In this document: piece after piece, positions 28,715 through 36,911 of the stretch
Layout: each line of letters opens with the position of its first letter
Numbering within the stretch: position 1 is the stretch's first letter
IMG/VR virus record: IMGVR_UViG_3300049440_000308
Span: 62,001-126,000 of that record
Length of the DNA stretch: 64,000 bases
DNA from: a virus
Strand: one strand, 5' to 3'
Notes under the pieces: model-generated
Databases searched by the model: none
Told to the model about the DNA's origin: nothing
What the model saw: the letters and a program-made list of their open reading frames with translations, nothing else
Translations under genes and position numbers: made by a program

Positions 28715-30066
28715 TGACCGCCGCGGTCCTCACCCCGTTCACCGCCGCGCAGGCGGTGGAGCTCGGCAACCGCCTGTGGCGCAAGAAGGTCCTGCCCATC
28801 GGCGACGTCGAATATAAGGGCCGCACCCTGCACTTCACCAGGGATTACCTCGGCCGCCTCGCCACGGCGTTCCAGAACCGCGCCTACGACCAGGTGCCGT
28901 TCCAGCTAGCCGACAAGGACAACAGCCACAGCAACGACCCGGAGCGGACCCGCGGCGAGGTGACCGCGATGGAGCTCGGCGACGACGGCCTTTACATCAC
29001 CGCGCAGCTCACCGAGGACGGGGAGAAGGTCCTGGCGGCCAACCCGAAGCTCGGCGTCAGCGCCCGGATCGTGGAGGGCTACCAGCGGTCCGACGGCAAG
29101 TTCTTCGGCGAGGCCGTCCAGCACGTCCTCGGCACCCTCGACCCGAGGATTCCCGGGCTGGGCGCATGGCAGGCGATCGAGGCGGCGTCACCGGAGCCGG
29201 AGAGCGTCCTTGACCTGTCCGCGGAGTCGTTCACGGACCTCGCAGTCAAGCCCGGGGACAAGGCGTCACGGAAGGCCGCGAAGGCCGAGCGGAAGGCCGC
29301 CGCGAAGGCAGCGGAACAGCAGACAGAACCCGCTGGCAGTCCCGCCGGCGCCGACCCGGAAGGGGGCGCCGACATGGCGGACCTCACCCAAGAGCAGCGG
29401 GCACGGCTGGACAAGCTCCTCGCCCTGCCCGACGACGTACTTGACCGCCTCGCCGCAGGCGGAACCGTGGTCACCCCCGCCGAACTGGAGGCCCTCACCG
29501 CCCCCGGCAGCGAGGACGAGGACGACGACGCGGACGGCATCGCGGAGGAGATCGCCGCCATGTCGGACGAGGACCTCGCCGCGCTCGAGGCCGAGTTCAA
29601 CGCCGAGATCGCGGACACGGGCACCCCCGCGCCCGCCCGTGAGAGGGAGCCCGTGGCAGCTGGAATGAGCGCCGAAGCCCAGTTCGCCATCGACCTGGCG
29701 AACGCGAAGGCCGACGAGACCGCCCGCGAGCTCGCCGTCGTCACCGCGCGCCTCCGCGAGGAGGACTTCCAGGGGGAGAAGCGGCGCCTCGCCGACTCCG
29801 GGGTCCCCCCCTACATCACCGAGCTGGCCCGGCCGCTCCTCGAAGGCGCAGGCCACGCGGTGGAACTGAGCAACGGCAAGACAGTCGACGCGGGGGCGAT
29901 CATGCGCCGGGTCCTGTCCGAGTACGCCCGCCAGGCCCGCCTCCTCGACCTCGGCGCCGAGCTCGGCAGCCCGATGGACGAGCCGGAGGACGCCGCCTAC
30001 GAGCAGCAGGCCACCTCCCGGGAGGCCGTCGTGGCGAAGTTCAAGAGCATGACGGGCCTGCGGTAA
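28714..30066 (+). CDS. Head maturation protease with fused scaffold (450 aa)
   Basis: N-terminal domain resembles Mu-type prohead protease: YKGRTLHFTRDYLGRLATAF, PFQLADKDNSHSNDPERTRG, LYITAQLTEDGEKVLAANPK, LGVSARIVEGY. HS in NSHSND and S in GVSAR are candidate catalytic residues. The C-terminal 250 residues are acidic coiled coil typical of a scaffold, which is removed by the protease during head maturation. ATG overlaps the previous stop. A downstream methionine in the acidic region (MADLTQEQRARLDKLLALP) could start a separate scaffold. Confidence 0.7.
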   Translation: MTAAVLTPFTAAQAVELGNRLWRKKVLPIGDVEYKGRTLHFTRDYLGRLATAFQNRAYDQVPFQLADKDNSHSNDPERTRGEVTAMELGDDGLYITAQLTEDGEKVLAANPKLGVSARIVEGYQRSDGKFFGEAVQHVLGTLDPRIPGLGAWQAIEAASPEPESVLDLSAESFTDLAVKPGDKASRKAAKAERKAAAKAAEQQTEPAGSPAGADPEGGADMADLTQEQRARLDKLLALPDDVLDRLAAGGTVVTPAELEALTAPGSEDEDDDADGIAEEIAAMSDEDLAALEAEFNAEIADTGTPAPAREREPVAAGMSAEAQFAIDLANAKADETARELAVVTARLREEDFQGEKRRLADSGVPPYITELARPLLEGAGHAVELSNGKTVDAGAIMRRVLSEYARQARLLDLGAELGSPMDEPEDAAYEQQATSREAVVAKFKSMTGLR

Positions 30067-30106
30067 TGGCCCGCCCTAGCAACCGAGACCAGGAGGGGGC
30101 CCGCAC

Positions 30107-30604
30107 GTGACCGCGGTCCTAGCGCACTACACCAAAGGCCCGGCCAGCTACCAGGTCTCCACCCTCATCTACGGCGGCCAGTGGGTCATGCCGACCACCC
30201 TGACCGCCGGAACCACCGACCTGACCGTGAAGGTCGCCACGAGCGCGACCGTGAACGCCCTCGGGGTCGCGGGCACTGACGCGAACGTGGTCGCCGCCCA
30301 GACGGGCGCCGTCAACAGCTACGGGCAGCCGCTGATCGACATCTCGGTGCTGACCGACTACGCGAGCGTCTACGCGGGCGGCTGGGACATCTGGTGCTGG
30401 TACGTGGGGGCGGCGATCCTCGGCCAGCGGCTGATCATCGGCGCGACCGGCGGCGCCGTCACCGGGGCCGGCGCCGGGCCTGCCGCGGACCAGGTGGTGG
30501 GCGTCTGCTCCCACCCGGGCGGCGTCTCAACCGGGATGCTCACCCAGCAGATCGGGGGCTCGGGAAGCGCCGTCTACTTCCTGGGCCGGGCCCGGGTCCT
30601 TTAG
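30107..30604 (+). CDS. Head decoration protein candidate (165 aa)
   Basis: GTG after AGGAGGGGGCC. Beta-rich, Gly/Thr-rich protein (GGQWVMPTTLTAGTTDLTVK; ISVLTDYASVYAGGWDIWCW) directly between protease/scaffold and capsid genes, the usual position of lambda gpD or DUF2190-type decoration proteins that clamp capsomers. Assigned by position and composition. Confidence 0.6.
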   Translation: MTAVLAHYTKGPASYQVSTLIYGGQWVMPTTLTAGTTDLTVKVATSATVNALGVAGTDANVVAAQTGAVNSYGQPLIDISVLTDYASVYAGGWDIWCWYVGAAILGQRLIIGATGGAVTGAGAGPAADQVVGVCSHPGGVSTGMLTQQIGGSGSAVYFLGRARVL

Positions 30605-30616
30605 GAGGAACGGCAG

Positions 30617-31528
30617 ATGCCCACTGGCGCAAGAGGTTACAGCGACTCACCGCGGCTTACCGTCTCCGAGCTGCTGAAGGACCCGCTGGTCATCCCGGCC
30701 TTGATCCTGGATATCACCGCCAACGAGTTCATCATGGACAGCGTGTTGCGGATGGGCGGGGCGGCCCCGTCCGGCGCGGTCCGCTACTCGGAGAGCACCC
30801 CGCTGTACGCGGACGACTTCCCAGAGATCCGGGCCGAGTTCGCCGAGGTGCCCGTCGTGCCGACGTCCATCGGCGTGCCCCGCGTCGTGTTCTCCCACGA
30901 GCGGGCCATGGCGATCATGGTCAGCGACGAGATGCGGCGCCGTCAGGCCATCGATCCTGTAACCAGGCAGCTACTCCAAGTCAAAAACACGATGGTCTAT
31001 AGCTGGAATACGGCATTTTATTCGGCTGTCGTGGCCAATGCCAGTATCCAGACGCTCGCAGTAGCGAATGCGTGGGCCTCAGCTTCGGCGACGATCCGCA
31101 GCGACATCGCCCAGGCCGTGTACCTGGTCGAGAACAGCAACATCGTCAGCCCGTCCGGCGTCACCCAGTGGCTCGGCTTCGAGGCCGACACGATGATCAT
31201 CAACCACGGGACGAAGAACACGCTCCTGCAGTCGAGCACGTTCGCCGCGCCCTACATCGGCGACATCGCCAGCGAGAACCTGCAGTACACGGGCGTGCTG
31301 CCGAACAAGGTGTTCAACCTTGACGTGCTGGTCTCGCGTCAGGTGCCCGCGGGCAACGCGATCATCATGCAGCGGCACCGGGCCGGCTTCTACGCCGATG
31401 AACTGCCCTTCATCGCCGGGCCGCTTTATCGGAGCGAGGAAAGAAAGGTCTGGAGGAGCGACACCCAGAGGTCATCGGCAATCGGGCTTGACCAGCCGTT
31501 GGCCGTTGCCCTCCTGAGCGGCGTCTAG
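30617..31528 (+). CDS. Major capsid protein
   Basis: 303 aa, start ATG with TTTAGGAGGAACGGC. Segment VFSHERAMAIMVSDEMRRRQ then VTRQLLQVKNTMVYSWNTAF is the long helix region of HK97-like capsids. AADxx-type end (VPAGNAIIMQRHRAGFYADE). Genomic position after protease and decoration genes supports it. Codons from about 30952 to 31095 are noticeably AT-richer than flanking codons. Confidence 0.75.
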   Translation: MPTGARGYSDSPRLTVSELLKDPLVIPALILDITANEFIMDSVLRMGGAAPSGAVRYSESTPLYADDFPEIRAEFAEVPVVPTSIGVPRVVFSHERAMAIMVSDEMRRRQAIDPVTRQLLQVKNTMVYSWNTAFYSAVVANASIQTLAVANAWASASATIRSDIAQAVYLVENSNIVSPSGVTQWLGFEADTMIINHGTKNTLLQSSTFAAPYIGDIASENLQYTGVLPNKVFNLDVLVSRQVPAGNAIIMQRHRAGFYADELPFIAGPLYRSEERKVWRSDTQRSSAIGLDQPLAVALLSGV

Positions 31529-31531
31529 CTG

Positions 31532-32089
31532 ATGACGGAGACTGCCGAGCAGGCCCGTCCGCTCACCGAGGACGAGAAGAAGGTCCTCCGCGACCTGATG
31601 ACCCGGGAGAACGCCTGGTCCACCCCTGCGACCAGGGTCGGCACCCCGCATGAGGCGCTGGTCAACCTGTCGGTGCCGCGCCGTGGCGACAGGGACCGCA
31701 ACTGCGACCTGGTGATGGCCGGGGAGACGGTCTACCTCACCGACGAGGAGGCCCGCCAGTTCAACCGGCGCGGCTCCCGTGACGGCCGGCAGGTCGACGT
31801 GGTCCGGAAGCTGTCCGGGCCGGACGGCTCCCGTGAGCCGCTGCCGCGGGTGCTGCCCCGTCATGTCTCCGGCCGGCTGTTCCGCCCCCCGCCCCCGCCG
31901 CCGGGCTCGGAGATGGCCCGCCCCGACCCCGAGGGCTCCTCCCAGGTTCAGGTCATCGAGGACGGCCGCGCCCCCGAAACCGAGGGCGCGATGAGCGCGA
32001 GCCCCTCGGAGATGGCCGACAACCTCAGTTCCGCCCCCGCGGTCGACGCCCTTGACCTGCCCCCGCGCGGCCGGGCGAGAGGCAGGTAA
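31532..32089 (+). CDS. Hypothetical post-capsid protein (185 aa)
   Basis: N-half charged (LTEDEKKVLRDLMTRENAW; DLVMAGETVYLTDEEARQFN), C-half Pro/Arg-rich and disordered. The phrase 'VYLTDEEARQF' is common in small head-region proteins next to capsid genes. Probably a minor head or connector protein; unassigned. Confidence 0.5.
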   Translation: MTETAEQARPLTEDEKKVLRDLMTRENAWSTPATRVGTPHEALVNLSVPRRGDRDRNCDLVMAGETVYLTDEEARQFNRRGSRDGRQVDVVRKLSGPDGSREPLPRVLPRHVSGRLFRPPPPPPGSEMARPDPEGSSQVQVIEDGRAPETEGAMSASPSEMADNLSSAPAVDALDLPPRGRARGR

Positions 32090-32092
32090 CCG

Positions 32093-32722
32093 ATGCCTGT
32101 CACCGGCGCCCAGGTCATGCCGGCGGAGATACCGCAACTGCGGTGCCCCCGCTGCTGGGCCGTGCGCCCGTTCATCCCGTCCGCGTCGCTGACATGGCGC
32201 TGCACCGGGTGCGAGTGGCCGTGGTCCCTCGCTGCCCCCACCGTTGCCGCCCCCGCGATCCCGACGTCGGGAACCGCGACCACCAACCTGGTCGCGAACT
32301 CCACGGGCACGGTGGTGGACGTCAACGTGATCGCCGGGACCGTCACCAAGGTTTACGTCAACGGCGCCGACACCGGGCAGACGTCCGGTCACGTGTACGT
32401 CCCCGTCGGGGGGACGGTCAGCATCACCTACTCGGTTGCGCCGACGTGGACGTGGGCGCTGCCGGTCACCAACGCGGGGGTCACCGCGGGGGGGACGGCG
32501 CTGCCGTTCGCCGCCTGGGGGACCGCGTTCACCCGCGGCCAGGTCCTCATCGCCGACCCCGCCGGGGCCTCCGACGTGGTGACCGTCTCCGGTACCCCGA
32601 CGGGGACGAGCGTGCCGGTGAACAGCCTGGGGGCGGCGCACAACTCCGGCGTGAGCGTCACCGTCGCGGTCCTGGCCCCGTACCTGTCCTCCGTTGAGGC
32701 CGTGCCTGTTACCGCTTACTGA
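32093..32722 (+). CDS. Zinc-ribbon plus beta decoration-like protein (209 aa)
   Basis: N-terminal ribbon (LRCPRCWAVRPF ... WRCTGCEWPW). Then GTATTNLVANSTGTVVDVNV and KVYVNGADTGQTSGHVYVPV, beta strands resembling head decoration or fibre domains. Shares the GTxTNxVAN pattern with the protein at 34058, suggesting duplication. Confidence 0.55.
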   Translation: MPVTGAQVMPAEIPQLRCPRCWAVRPFIPSASLTWRCTGCEWPWSLAAPTVAAPAIPTSGTATTNLVANSTGTVVDVNVIAGTVTKVYVNGADTGQTSGHVYVPVGGTVSITYSVAPTWTWALPVTNAGVTAGGTALPFAAWGTAFTRGQVLIADPAGASDVVTVSGTPTGTSVPVNSLGAAHNSGVSVTVAVLAPYLSSVEAVPVTAY

Positions 32723-32746
32723 CCCCGGAAGGAGGCGACCCGCAGC

Positions 32747-33427
32747 ATGGAACCGTACTTCGCCGATGACCTCGTGACGTTGTTTCTCGGTGACTGCCGT
32801 GAGGTCGCCGAGTGGCTTGAAGCGGACGTGCTGGTCACCGACCCGCCGTACGGTCGCGGGTGGGGTCAGCACGGAACAGCAGTACGCCGGGGCTGGCGTG
32901 ACGACTCTCATCCCGGAATCGCCAACGACACTGACACGTCTGCCCGCGACGGCGCGCTGGCGGCATGGGGCAGTGACAGGCCGGGGCTGGTGTTCGGCGA
33001 CCTCCTGTCGGTGCCGCCCGGCGCAAAGCAGGCGCTCGTCTACGACAAGGGCGTGCAAGCGGCGTTTATGGGAGCGCTCGCCGGCTTCCGACGCAACGCC
33101 GAGGCTGTCTACATCATCGGGCGCGGATGGCCGACAGGACTTGGCGGCAGGTCGTGCGTCATCACCACCAGCGGCCCGGTCGGCGGCAACCTGACGCGCC
33201 GCTACGGCCACCCCCATGTCAAGCCGGTCGACGTGATGGAGACGCTGATCGCCGCGTGCCCGCCGGGCGTGATCGCCGACCCGTTCGCTGGCTCAGGGTC
33301 AACGCTGGTCGCCGCCCGGAACCTCGGGCGCCGCGCGATCGGCGTGGAGGTTGACGAGCGGTACTGCGAGCGTGCCGCTAACCGCCTGTCTCAGGGTGTC
33401 CTTGACCTTGCGGGGGCGATCGCATGA
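32747..33427 (+). CDS. DNA (adenine or cytosine-N4) methyltransferase
   Basis: 226 aa. Motif IV DPPYGRGW near residue 30 and motif I DPFAGSGSTLVAARNLGRRA near the C-terminus define the beta-class order of AdoMet-dependent DNA methyltransferases. No restriction partner nearby, so it is an orphan enzyme that probably protects phage DNA. It stands among virion genes with its own ribosome-binding site (GGAAGGAGG), consistent with a recently acquired moron gene. Confidence 0.8.
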   Translation: MEPYFADDLVTLFLGDCREVAEWLEADVLVTDPPYGRGWGQHGTAVRRGWRDDSHPGIANDTDTSARDGALAAWGSDRPGLVFGDLLSVPPGAKQALVYDKGVQAAFMGALAGFRRNAEAVYIIGRGWPTGLGGRSCVITTSGPVGGNLTRRYGHPHVKPVDVMETLIAACPPGVIADPFAGSGSTLVAARNLGRRAIGVEVDERYCERAANRLSQGVLDLAGAIA

Positions 33428-34359
33428 CGTTCGGCCGCTACGTGCTGACCGCCAATGTCACCGTCCCCGCGGGCACCGCCGGGTTCTCCGCGGGGGGCCC
33501 GGGGGTCACCACGACCGCGGTCACCTCCGCGGCACCTGCAGGGGGAACGACGGTCACCTCGCAGGCCGCGGGCCCCGGCTCGGTCCTCCTGTCGTGGACG
33601 GTCGCCCTGCAGACCGCCGCCGCCGCGGGCGACGTGAACAACTTCGGCCTCTACAACGGGGCGGTCCTGCTCGCCACGTCGGTGAACACGGGCACGGTCG
33701 CCAGTTTCCCGCAGGCCGCCGCCGTCACCTACCTGGAGGCCGCCGCCACGGTGGTGAGCGTCAAGAACATCGGCAACGGCACCGCCGGGAGCGTCTACTC
33801 GGCCACCCTCACCCTCACCCCGGCAACGACCGGGGGCGCCAACGGGACCGCCGGGTGGACCGGGGCGGGATCGCCCGCGGCATGGTCGGCGGGCCCGTTC
33901 CCCGTGACGTTCCTCGCCGGGACGCCGCTGTACCTGGACACCGCCGGGGCCCTGTACGCGGCTCTCGGGGCCGCGAGCCTCCGGGCGTGGATAGACGGAA
34001 CCGACGGCCAGCCCCACGGCAAGTGGGGGGCGCTGAGCAACTTATGGGAGCGATACCGTGATCATCCAGCCGGCAGTACCCGCGACCAGCGCGGCCGGGA
34101 CCACGAACTTTGTGGCAAATCCCACCTCGAACACCGCCTACGTGACGGTGGGCGCGAACGGCGCCACCATGGCCAACTACTGGGTGTCGGCCGTCTCCGT
34201 GGCCACGTCGGCGACCGGGTTCATGATGACGGTCCCTCCTGGCGGCACCGCGGCGCTGCAGTACACGGTCGCGACCCCCGTCTGGTACTGGAGCGAGTGC
34301 ACCCCCGCCCTGCCCGCCAGCACCGTCGCAGCGGTCAACACGACCGGCCGGGACCTTGA
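33424..34359 (+). CDS. Decoration-like beta protein with unusual 3' extension
   Basis: ATG overlaps the methyltransferase stop. Residues 1-202 are Ala/Thr/Gly-rich beta (TANVTVPAGTAGFSAGGPG; YLEAAATVVSVKNIGNGTAG; GALYAALGAASLRAWIDG). After KWGALSN, where family-like proteins would be expected to end, the codon is TTA rather than TAA. The frame then runs 302 bases through the next gene with mirror-like sequence. The native end is probably near 34032. Confidence 0.55.
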   Translation: MTFGRYVLTANVTVPAGTAGFSAGGPGVTTTAVTSAAPAGGTTVTSQAAGPGSVLLSWTVALQTAAAAGDVNNFGLYNGAVLLATSVNTGTVASFPQAAAVTYLEAAATVVSVKNIGNGTAGSVYSATLTLTPATTGGANGTAGWTGAGSPAAWSAGPFPVTFLAGTPLYLDTAGALYAALGAASLRAWIDGTDGQPHGKWGALSNLWERYRDHPAGSTRDQRGRDHELCGKSHLEHRLRDGGRERRHHGQLLGVGRLRGHVGDRVHDDGPSWRHRGAAVHGRDPRLVLERVHPRPARQHRRSGQHDRPGP

Positions 34360-34687
34360 CGTGATCTTCACCGGCGGCGGGTCCGTCTCCGCGGTCACCA
34401 TCAACGGGCTGACCACCAACATCACCCAGGCCCCCACCATGAACACGGGGGCCGTCCCGCTGACCTCCGGGGCCACCATCGCCGTCACCTACACCGGCAC
34501 CGTCTGCTGGGCGTGGCTCGACCCGATCTGCATGGTGTCGGTGGGGCACTCCGACGCCAGCAACTACGCGGCGTCCAACACGGTCGCGCCCACCGGGGCC
34601 AACGGGTTCAGCCCCCTCAACACCCTCCCCTACGCGGTGCACGCGGCCACCGGGGCGACCGGCTTCGCGGTGGGCGTGAGCAACTAG
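34058..34687 (+). CDS. Beta-rich decoration/fibre-like protein (209 aa)
   Basis: GTG start. SAAGTTNFVANPTSNTAYVT, GATMANYWVSAVSVATSATG, and later ISTNG-like strands. Paralogue-like to the C-terminal part of the gene at 32093. Probably displayed on the head surface; inferred. Confidence 0.55.
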   Translation: MIIQPAVPATSAAGTTNFVANPTSNTAYVTVGANGATMANYWVSAVSVATSATGFMMTVPPGGTAALQYTVATPVWYWSECTPALPASTVAAVNTTGRDLDVIFTGGGSVSAVTINGLTTNITQAPTMNTGAVPLTSGATIAVTYTGTVCWAWLDPICMVSVGHSDASNYAASNTVAPTGANGFSPLNTLPYAVHAATGATGFAVGVSN

Positions 34688-34689
34688 CC

Positions 34690-34917
34690 ATGAGCCAGTT
34701 CCCGCAGCGGATCCTCTCCGACGTGAGCGTCACCTGGGACAAGCACGCCTCCGGCGTCCCGCTGACCACGTTCGTCCGCCGCGGGACCGTCGCCGACCTC
34801 ATCCCCGGCTCTGCCCTGTCGCTGGCTTACGGGGGACCGGGGAACCTCTCCGGGGTCATCCCAGTCAGCCAGCGGGGCAACGAGCAGTGCTGCTCGAAAG
34901 CGTGCGTGACGAATTGA
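34690..34917 (+). CDS. Hypothetical protein (75 aa)
   Basis: ATG two bases after the previous stop. FPQRILSDVSVTWDKHASGV and GTVADLIPGSALSLAYGG: short beta-type virion protein. Ends CCSKACVTN. Unassigned. Confidence 0.45.
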   Translation: MSQFPQRILSDVSVTWDKHASGVPLTTFVRRGTVADLIPGSALSLAYGGPGNLSGVIPVSQRGNEQCCSKACVTN

Positions 34918-35096
34918 GCGCCCCGAAGACGGTCACGGTCATCGACCTCACCGGGATGCCCCGCACCTTCCGGGCGGACGTATTCGACGTCGACGAGAAC
35001 GGCTACCTGATCCTGCGCGAGGGCGGGACGGTGGTCGCCCGGTTCTCCCCGGCGGCCTGGCACGGGGTTTACGGCGCCGAGGCGGTGACCGCCTGA
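34887..35096 (+). CDS. Hypothetical protein (69 aa)
   Basis: GTG inside the previous gene. TVTVIDLTGMPRTFRADVFD then GYLILREGGTVVARF, an Sm/SH3-like strand pattern. Unassigned; overlaps the next ATG. Confidence 0.5.
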   Translation: MLLESVRDELSAPKTVTVIDLTGMPRTFRADVFDVDENGYLILREGGTVVARFSPAAWHGVYGAEAVTA

Positions 35097-35449
35097 TGAG
35101 CGCTCGCATCGTGACGGAAACCCGGCACATCCTGTGGGACGGGGTTACCCAGCGCCTCCGCAAGGGCCAGGTGATCGACGTGCCCCCGGGCGGCGCGCTC
35201 GAGCGGGAGATCGGCGCTGAGTACCTGGTGCCGATGCCCGGGACGGTGCAGCCGGCGGCGGAAGAGGCGGCGGTAGCGGAAGAGACCGCCCCGCCAGCGG
35301 AGGAAACGGCGGTACGCGGCGGAGGCGGAGGCGAGTACGCGGGCACCGCCGCGTCCAGCGGGCCGCAGGTAACCAGGATCGTGCCGTCCCGGTCCCGCAC
35401 TGTCGGGAAAAAGCAGGACGACGGCAAGAAGCAGGACGGCAAGCCGTGA
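35096..35449 (+). CDS. Hypothetical protein (117 aa)
   Basis: N-half WDGVTQRLRKGQVIDVPPGG and EREIGAEYLVPM fits small head-region proteins; the C-half is acidic then Lys-rich and disordered. Unassigned. Confidence 0.5.
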   Translation: MSARIVTETRHILWDGVTQRLRKGQVIDVPPGGALEREIGAEYLVPMPGTVQPAAEEAAVAEETAPPAEETAVRGGGGGEYAGTAASSGPQVTRIVPSRSRTVGKKQDDGKKQDGKP

Positions 35450-35640
35450 CCGCCCCCGGCCAGCCGCAGGCCGTCGTCGTAGCCCCGTACTCGCTGCGCC
35501 GCATCCTCCTCGTGACCGGGACCGGGCTGTTCGTCCTCGCGTCGCTCGCGGCCGGGGGAGACACCATCGGGAGCATCCCCGCGTGGACGTGGGGGTTCGG
35601 CGGGTTCGCTGCCTGGGTGCTATCGGGGGCGGTGCCGTGA
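35446..35640 (+). CDS. Two-segment membrane protein (64 aa)
   Basis: Two hydrophobic helices (ILLVTGTGLFVLASLAAGG; WTWGFGGFAAWVLSG) separated by a short turn. Holin-like size and topology, but embedded in head genes and with no endolysin next to it. Confidence 0.5.
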   Translation: MTAPGQPQAVVVAPYSLRRILLVTGTGLFVLASLAAGGDTIGSIPAWTWGFGGFAAWVLSGAVP

Positions 35641-35840
35641 CCACGCCCATGACGCCGACATGGCCCTGTAGCCGGCCGTGCGCGAGAGCCGGCGAGACGT
35701 GCGACCGCAGCAGCCCGGACGGGACGTGCAGGCCGGCGGCCCTCCGCTTCTTCGGTGCGCACTCCCTCGGACTGTCCGTTGAGCAGTGGGATGAGCGGCT
35801 GGCTCTCCTTCGCGGAGCGGCGGGGGCGGTGACCGCATGA
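35637..35840 (+). CDS. Small Cys-rich protein (67 aa)
   Basis: GTG in overlap. CSRPCARAGETCDRSSPDG then CRPAALRF; four cysteines. C-half helical. Unassigned; translationally coupled with the connector gene that follows. Confidence 0.45.
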   Translation: MTTPMTPTWPCSRPCARAGETCDRSSPDGTCRPAALRFFGAHSLGLSVEQWDERLALLRGAAGAVTA

Positions 35841-36388
35841 CGACCCCGACCGCCTCCGGGACCCTGTACGCGAGCGTCGCCGACCTCCGCAACGGCATGG
35901 GCGGCACCGACGCGGGCACCGGCACCGCCGCGCAGCTCACCGACGCGCAGCTTGAACTCGCCCTGTACTCCGCGAGCAACCGCGTGTCGGTCTTCGCGGG
36001 CAATATCTACGACAGCTCAACTCCGCAGGCCGTGCCCCCGCCGATCCTGCACGATCTCACCCTTGACCTTGCCGCGTTCTGGGCCTGGAAGACGTATCTC
36101 AAGGGAAAGGCGATGCCGGCGGACCACCCGGTGATGATCGCCTACACCAACGCCATGCAGATGCTCGGCGACGTGCGCGACGGCAAGATCCAACTCGGCG
36201 TCAACCCGGCCCCCGGCGTCGGGGATGAGATCGGGACGGTGATAAATCGCATTCCCCCGGTGTTCACCGGCAGGGACTCGAATACCCGTATCGATGTGAC
36301 CACCGGGACGCTTGAGGCCGATTCGCCCTTTTACACGCCTCGTACCAGCGGCCTCTTCGACGGGGGGCCAGTCTATGGCGGGGGCTAG
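35837..36388 (+). CDS. Head-tail connector (adaptor) candidate (183 aa)
   Basis: DAQLELALYSASNRVSVFAG, PPILHDLTLDLAAFWAWKTY, DHPVMIAYTNAMQMLGDVRD and GKIQLGV are the helix pattern of gp6/DUF1320-like adaptor proteins, which ring the portal. Position after capsid genes agrees. The stretch 36240-36330 uses AT-richer codons. Confidence 0.65.
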   Translation: MTTPTASGTLYASVADLRNGMGGTDAGTGTAAQLTDAQLELALYSASNRVSVFAGNIYDSSTPQAVPPPILHDLTLDLAAFWAWKTYLKGKAMPADHPVMIAYTNAMQMLGDVRDGKIQLGVNPAPGVGDEIGTVINRIPPVFTGRDSNTRIDVTTGTLEADSPFYTPRTSGLFDGGPVYGGG

Positions 36389-36911
36389 CGGGACCTTCAG
36401 CGAGCGGATCGCCGAACTACGGCACCGGGTGGGCGGCGGATCGCGCTTGGTCGGCTCGGTCGCGTGCGACCAGCGGTACGCCATGGCACAGCACGAACAT
36501 GGCGAATGGCATCATCCACGCGGCGGCCACGCCTTCTACCTGCGCGAACCGCTGTTCGGCAACTACCGCGACTACCTCGCCGACTACGCGCGGACGGTCC
36601 TGCACGACGGCGGCCAGCCCGCGATGCGCCGGTCCATGGAGCACCTGTCCGATCAGGTCGAGATCACCGCTCCCCGGGAGTGGGGAGACCTTCGCTCCAG
36701 CGGGCACCCGAAGGTCACCCTCGGCGAACGAGTGGTCTACGACCGGCCGCCGAAGGCCGCGAGGCTCACCGCCGAGGAACTGAAGGCCAAGAGCCGCGCC
36801 ACGATGCGGATGCGGCTCGCCGAGGGCTTGACGGTCTACTTCATGCGCGGTGGCAAGGTCATGGTCATACCGGGCCGGAACGAGCCGCACGGGCTGCGGG
36901 GGCGGCTATGA
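36375..36911 (+). CDS. Head completion / neck protein candidate (178 aa)
   Basis: ATG inside the connector gene's end. SVACDQRYAMAQHEHGEWHH then AFYLREPLF and MRRSMEHLSDQVEITAPREW, GDLRSSGHP is a pattern of minor head or HK97 gp10-type completion proteins. C-terminal basic helix. Role inferred. Confidence 0.55.
   Translation: MAGASGTFSERIAELRHRVGGGSRLVGSVACDQRYAMAQHEHGEWHHPRGGHAFYLREPLFGNYRDYLADYARTVLHDGGQPAMRRSMEHLSDQVEITAPREWGDLRSSGHPKVTLGERVVYDRPPKAARLTAEELKAKSRATMRMRLAEGLTVYFMRGGKVMVIPGRNEPHGLRGRL

Noticed and set aside
35446-35640. Holin assignment
   Set aside because: Two membrane segments and small size only; no endolysin partner and the position is inside head genes, so left as membrane protein.
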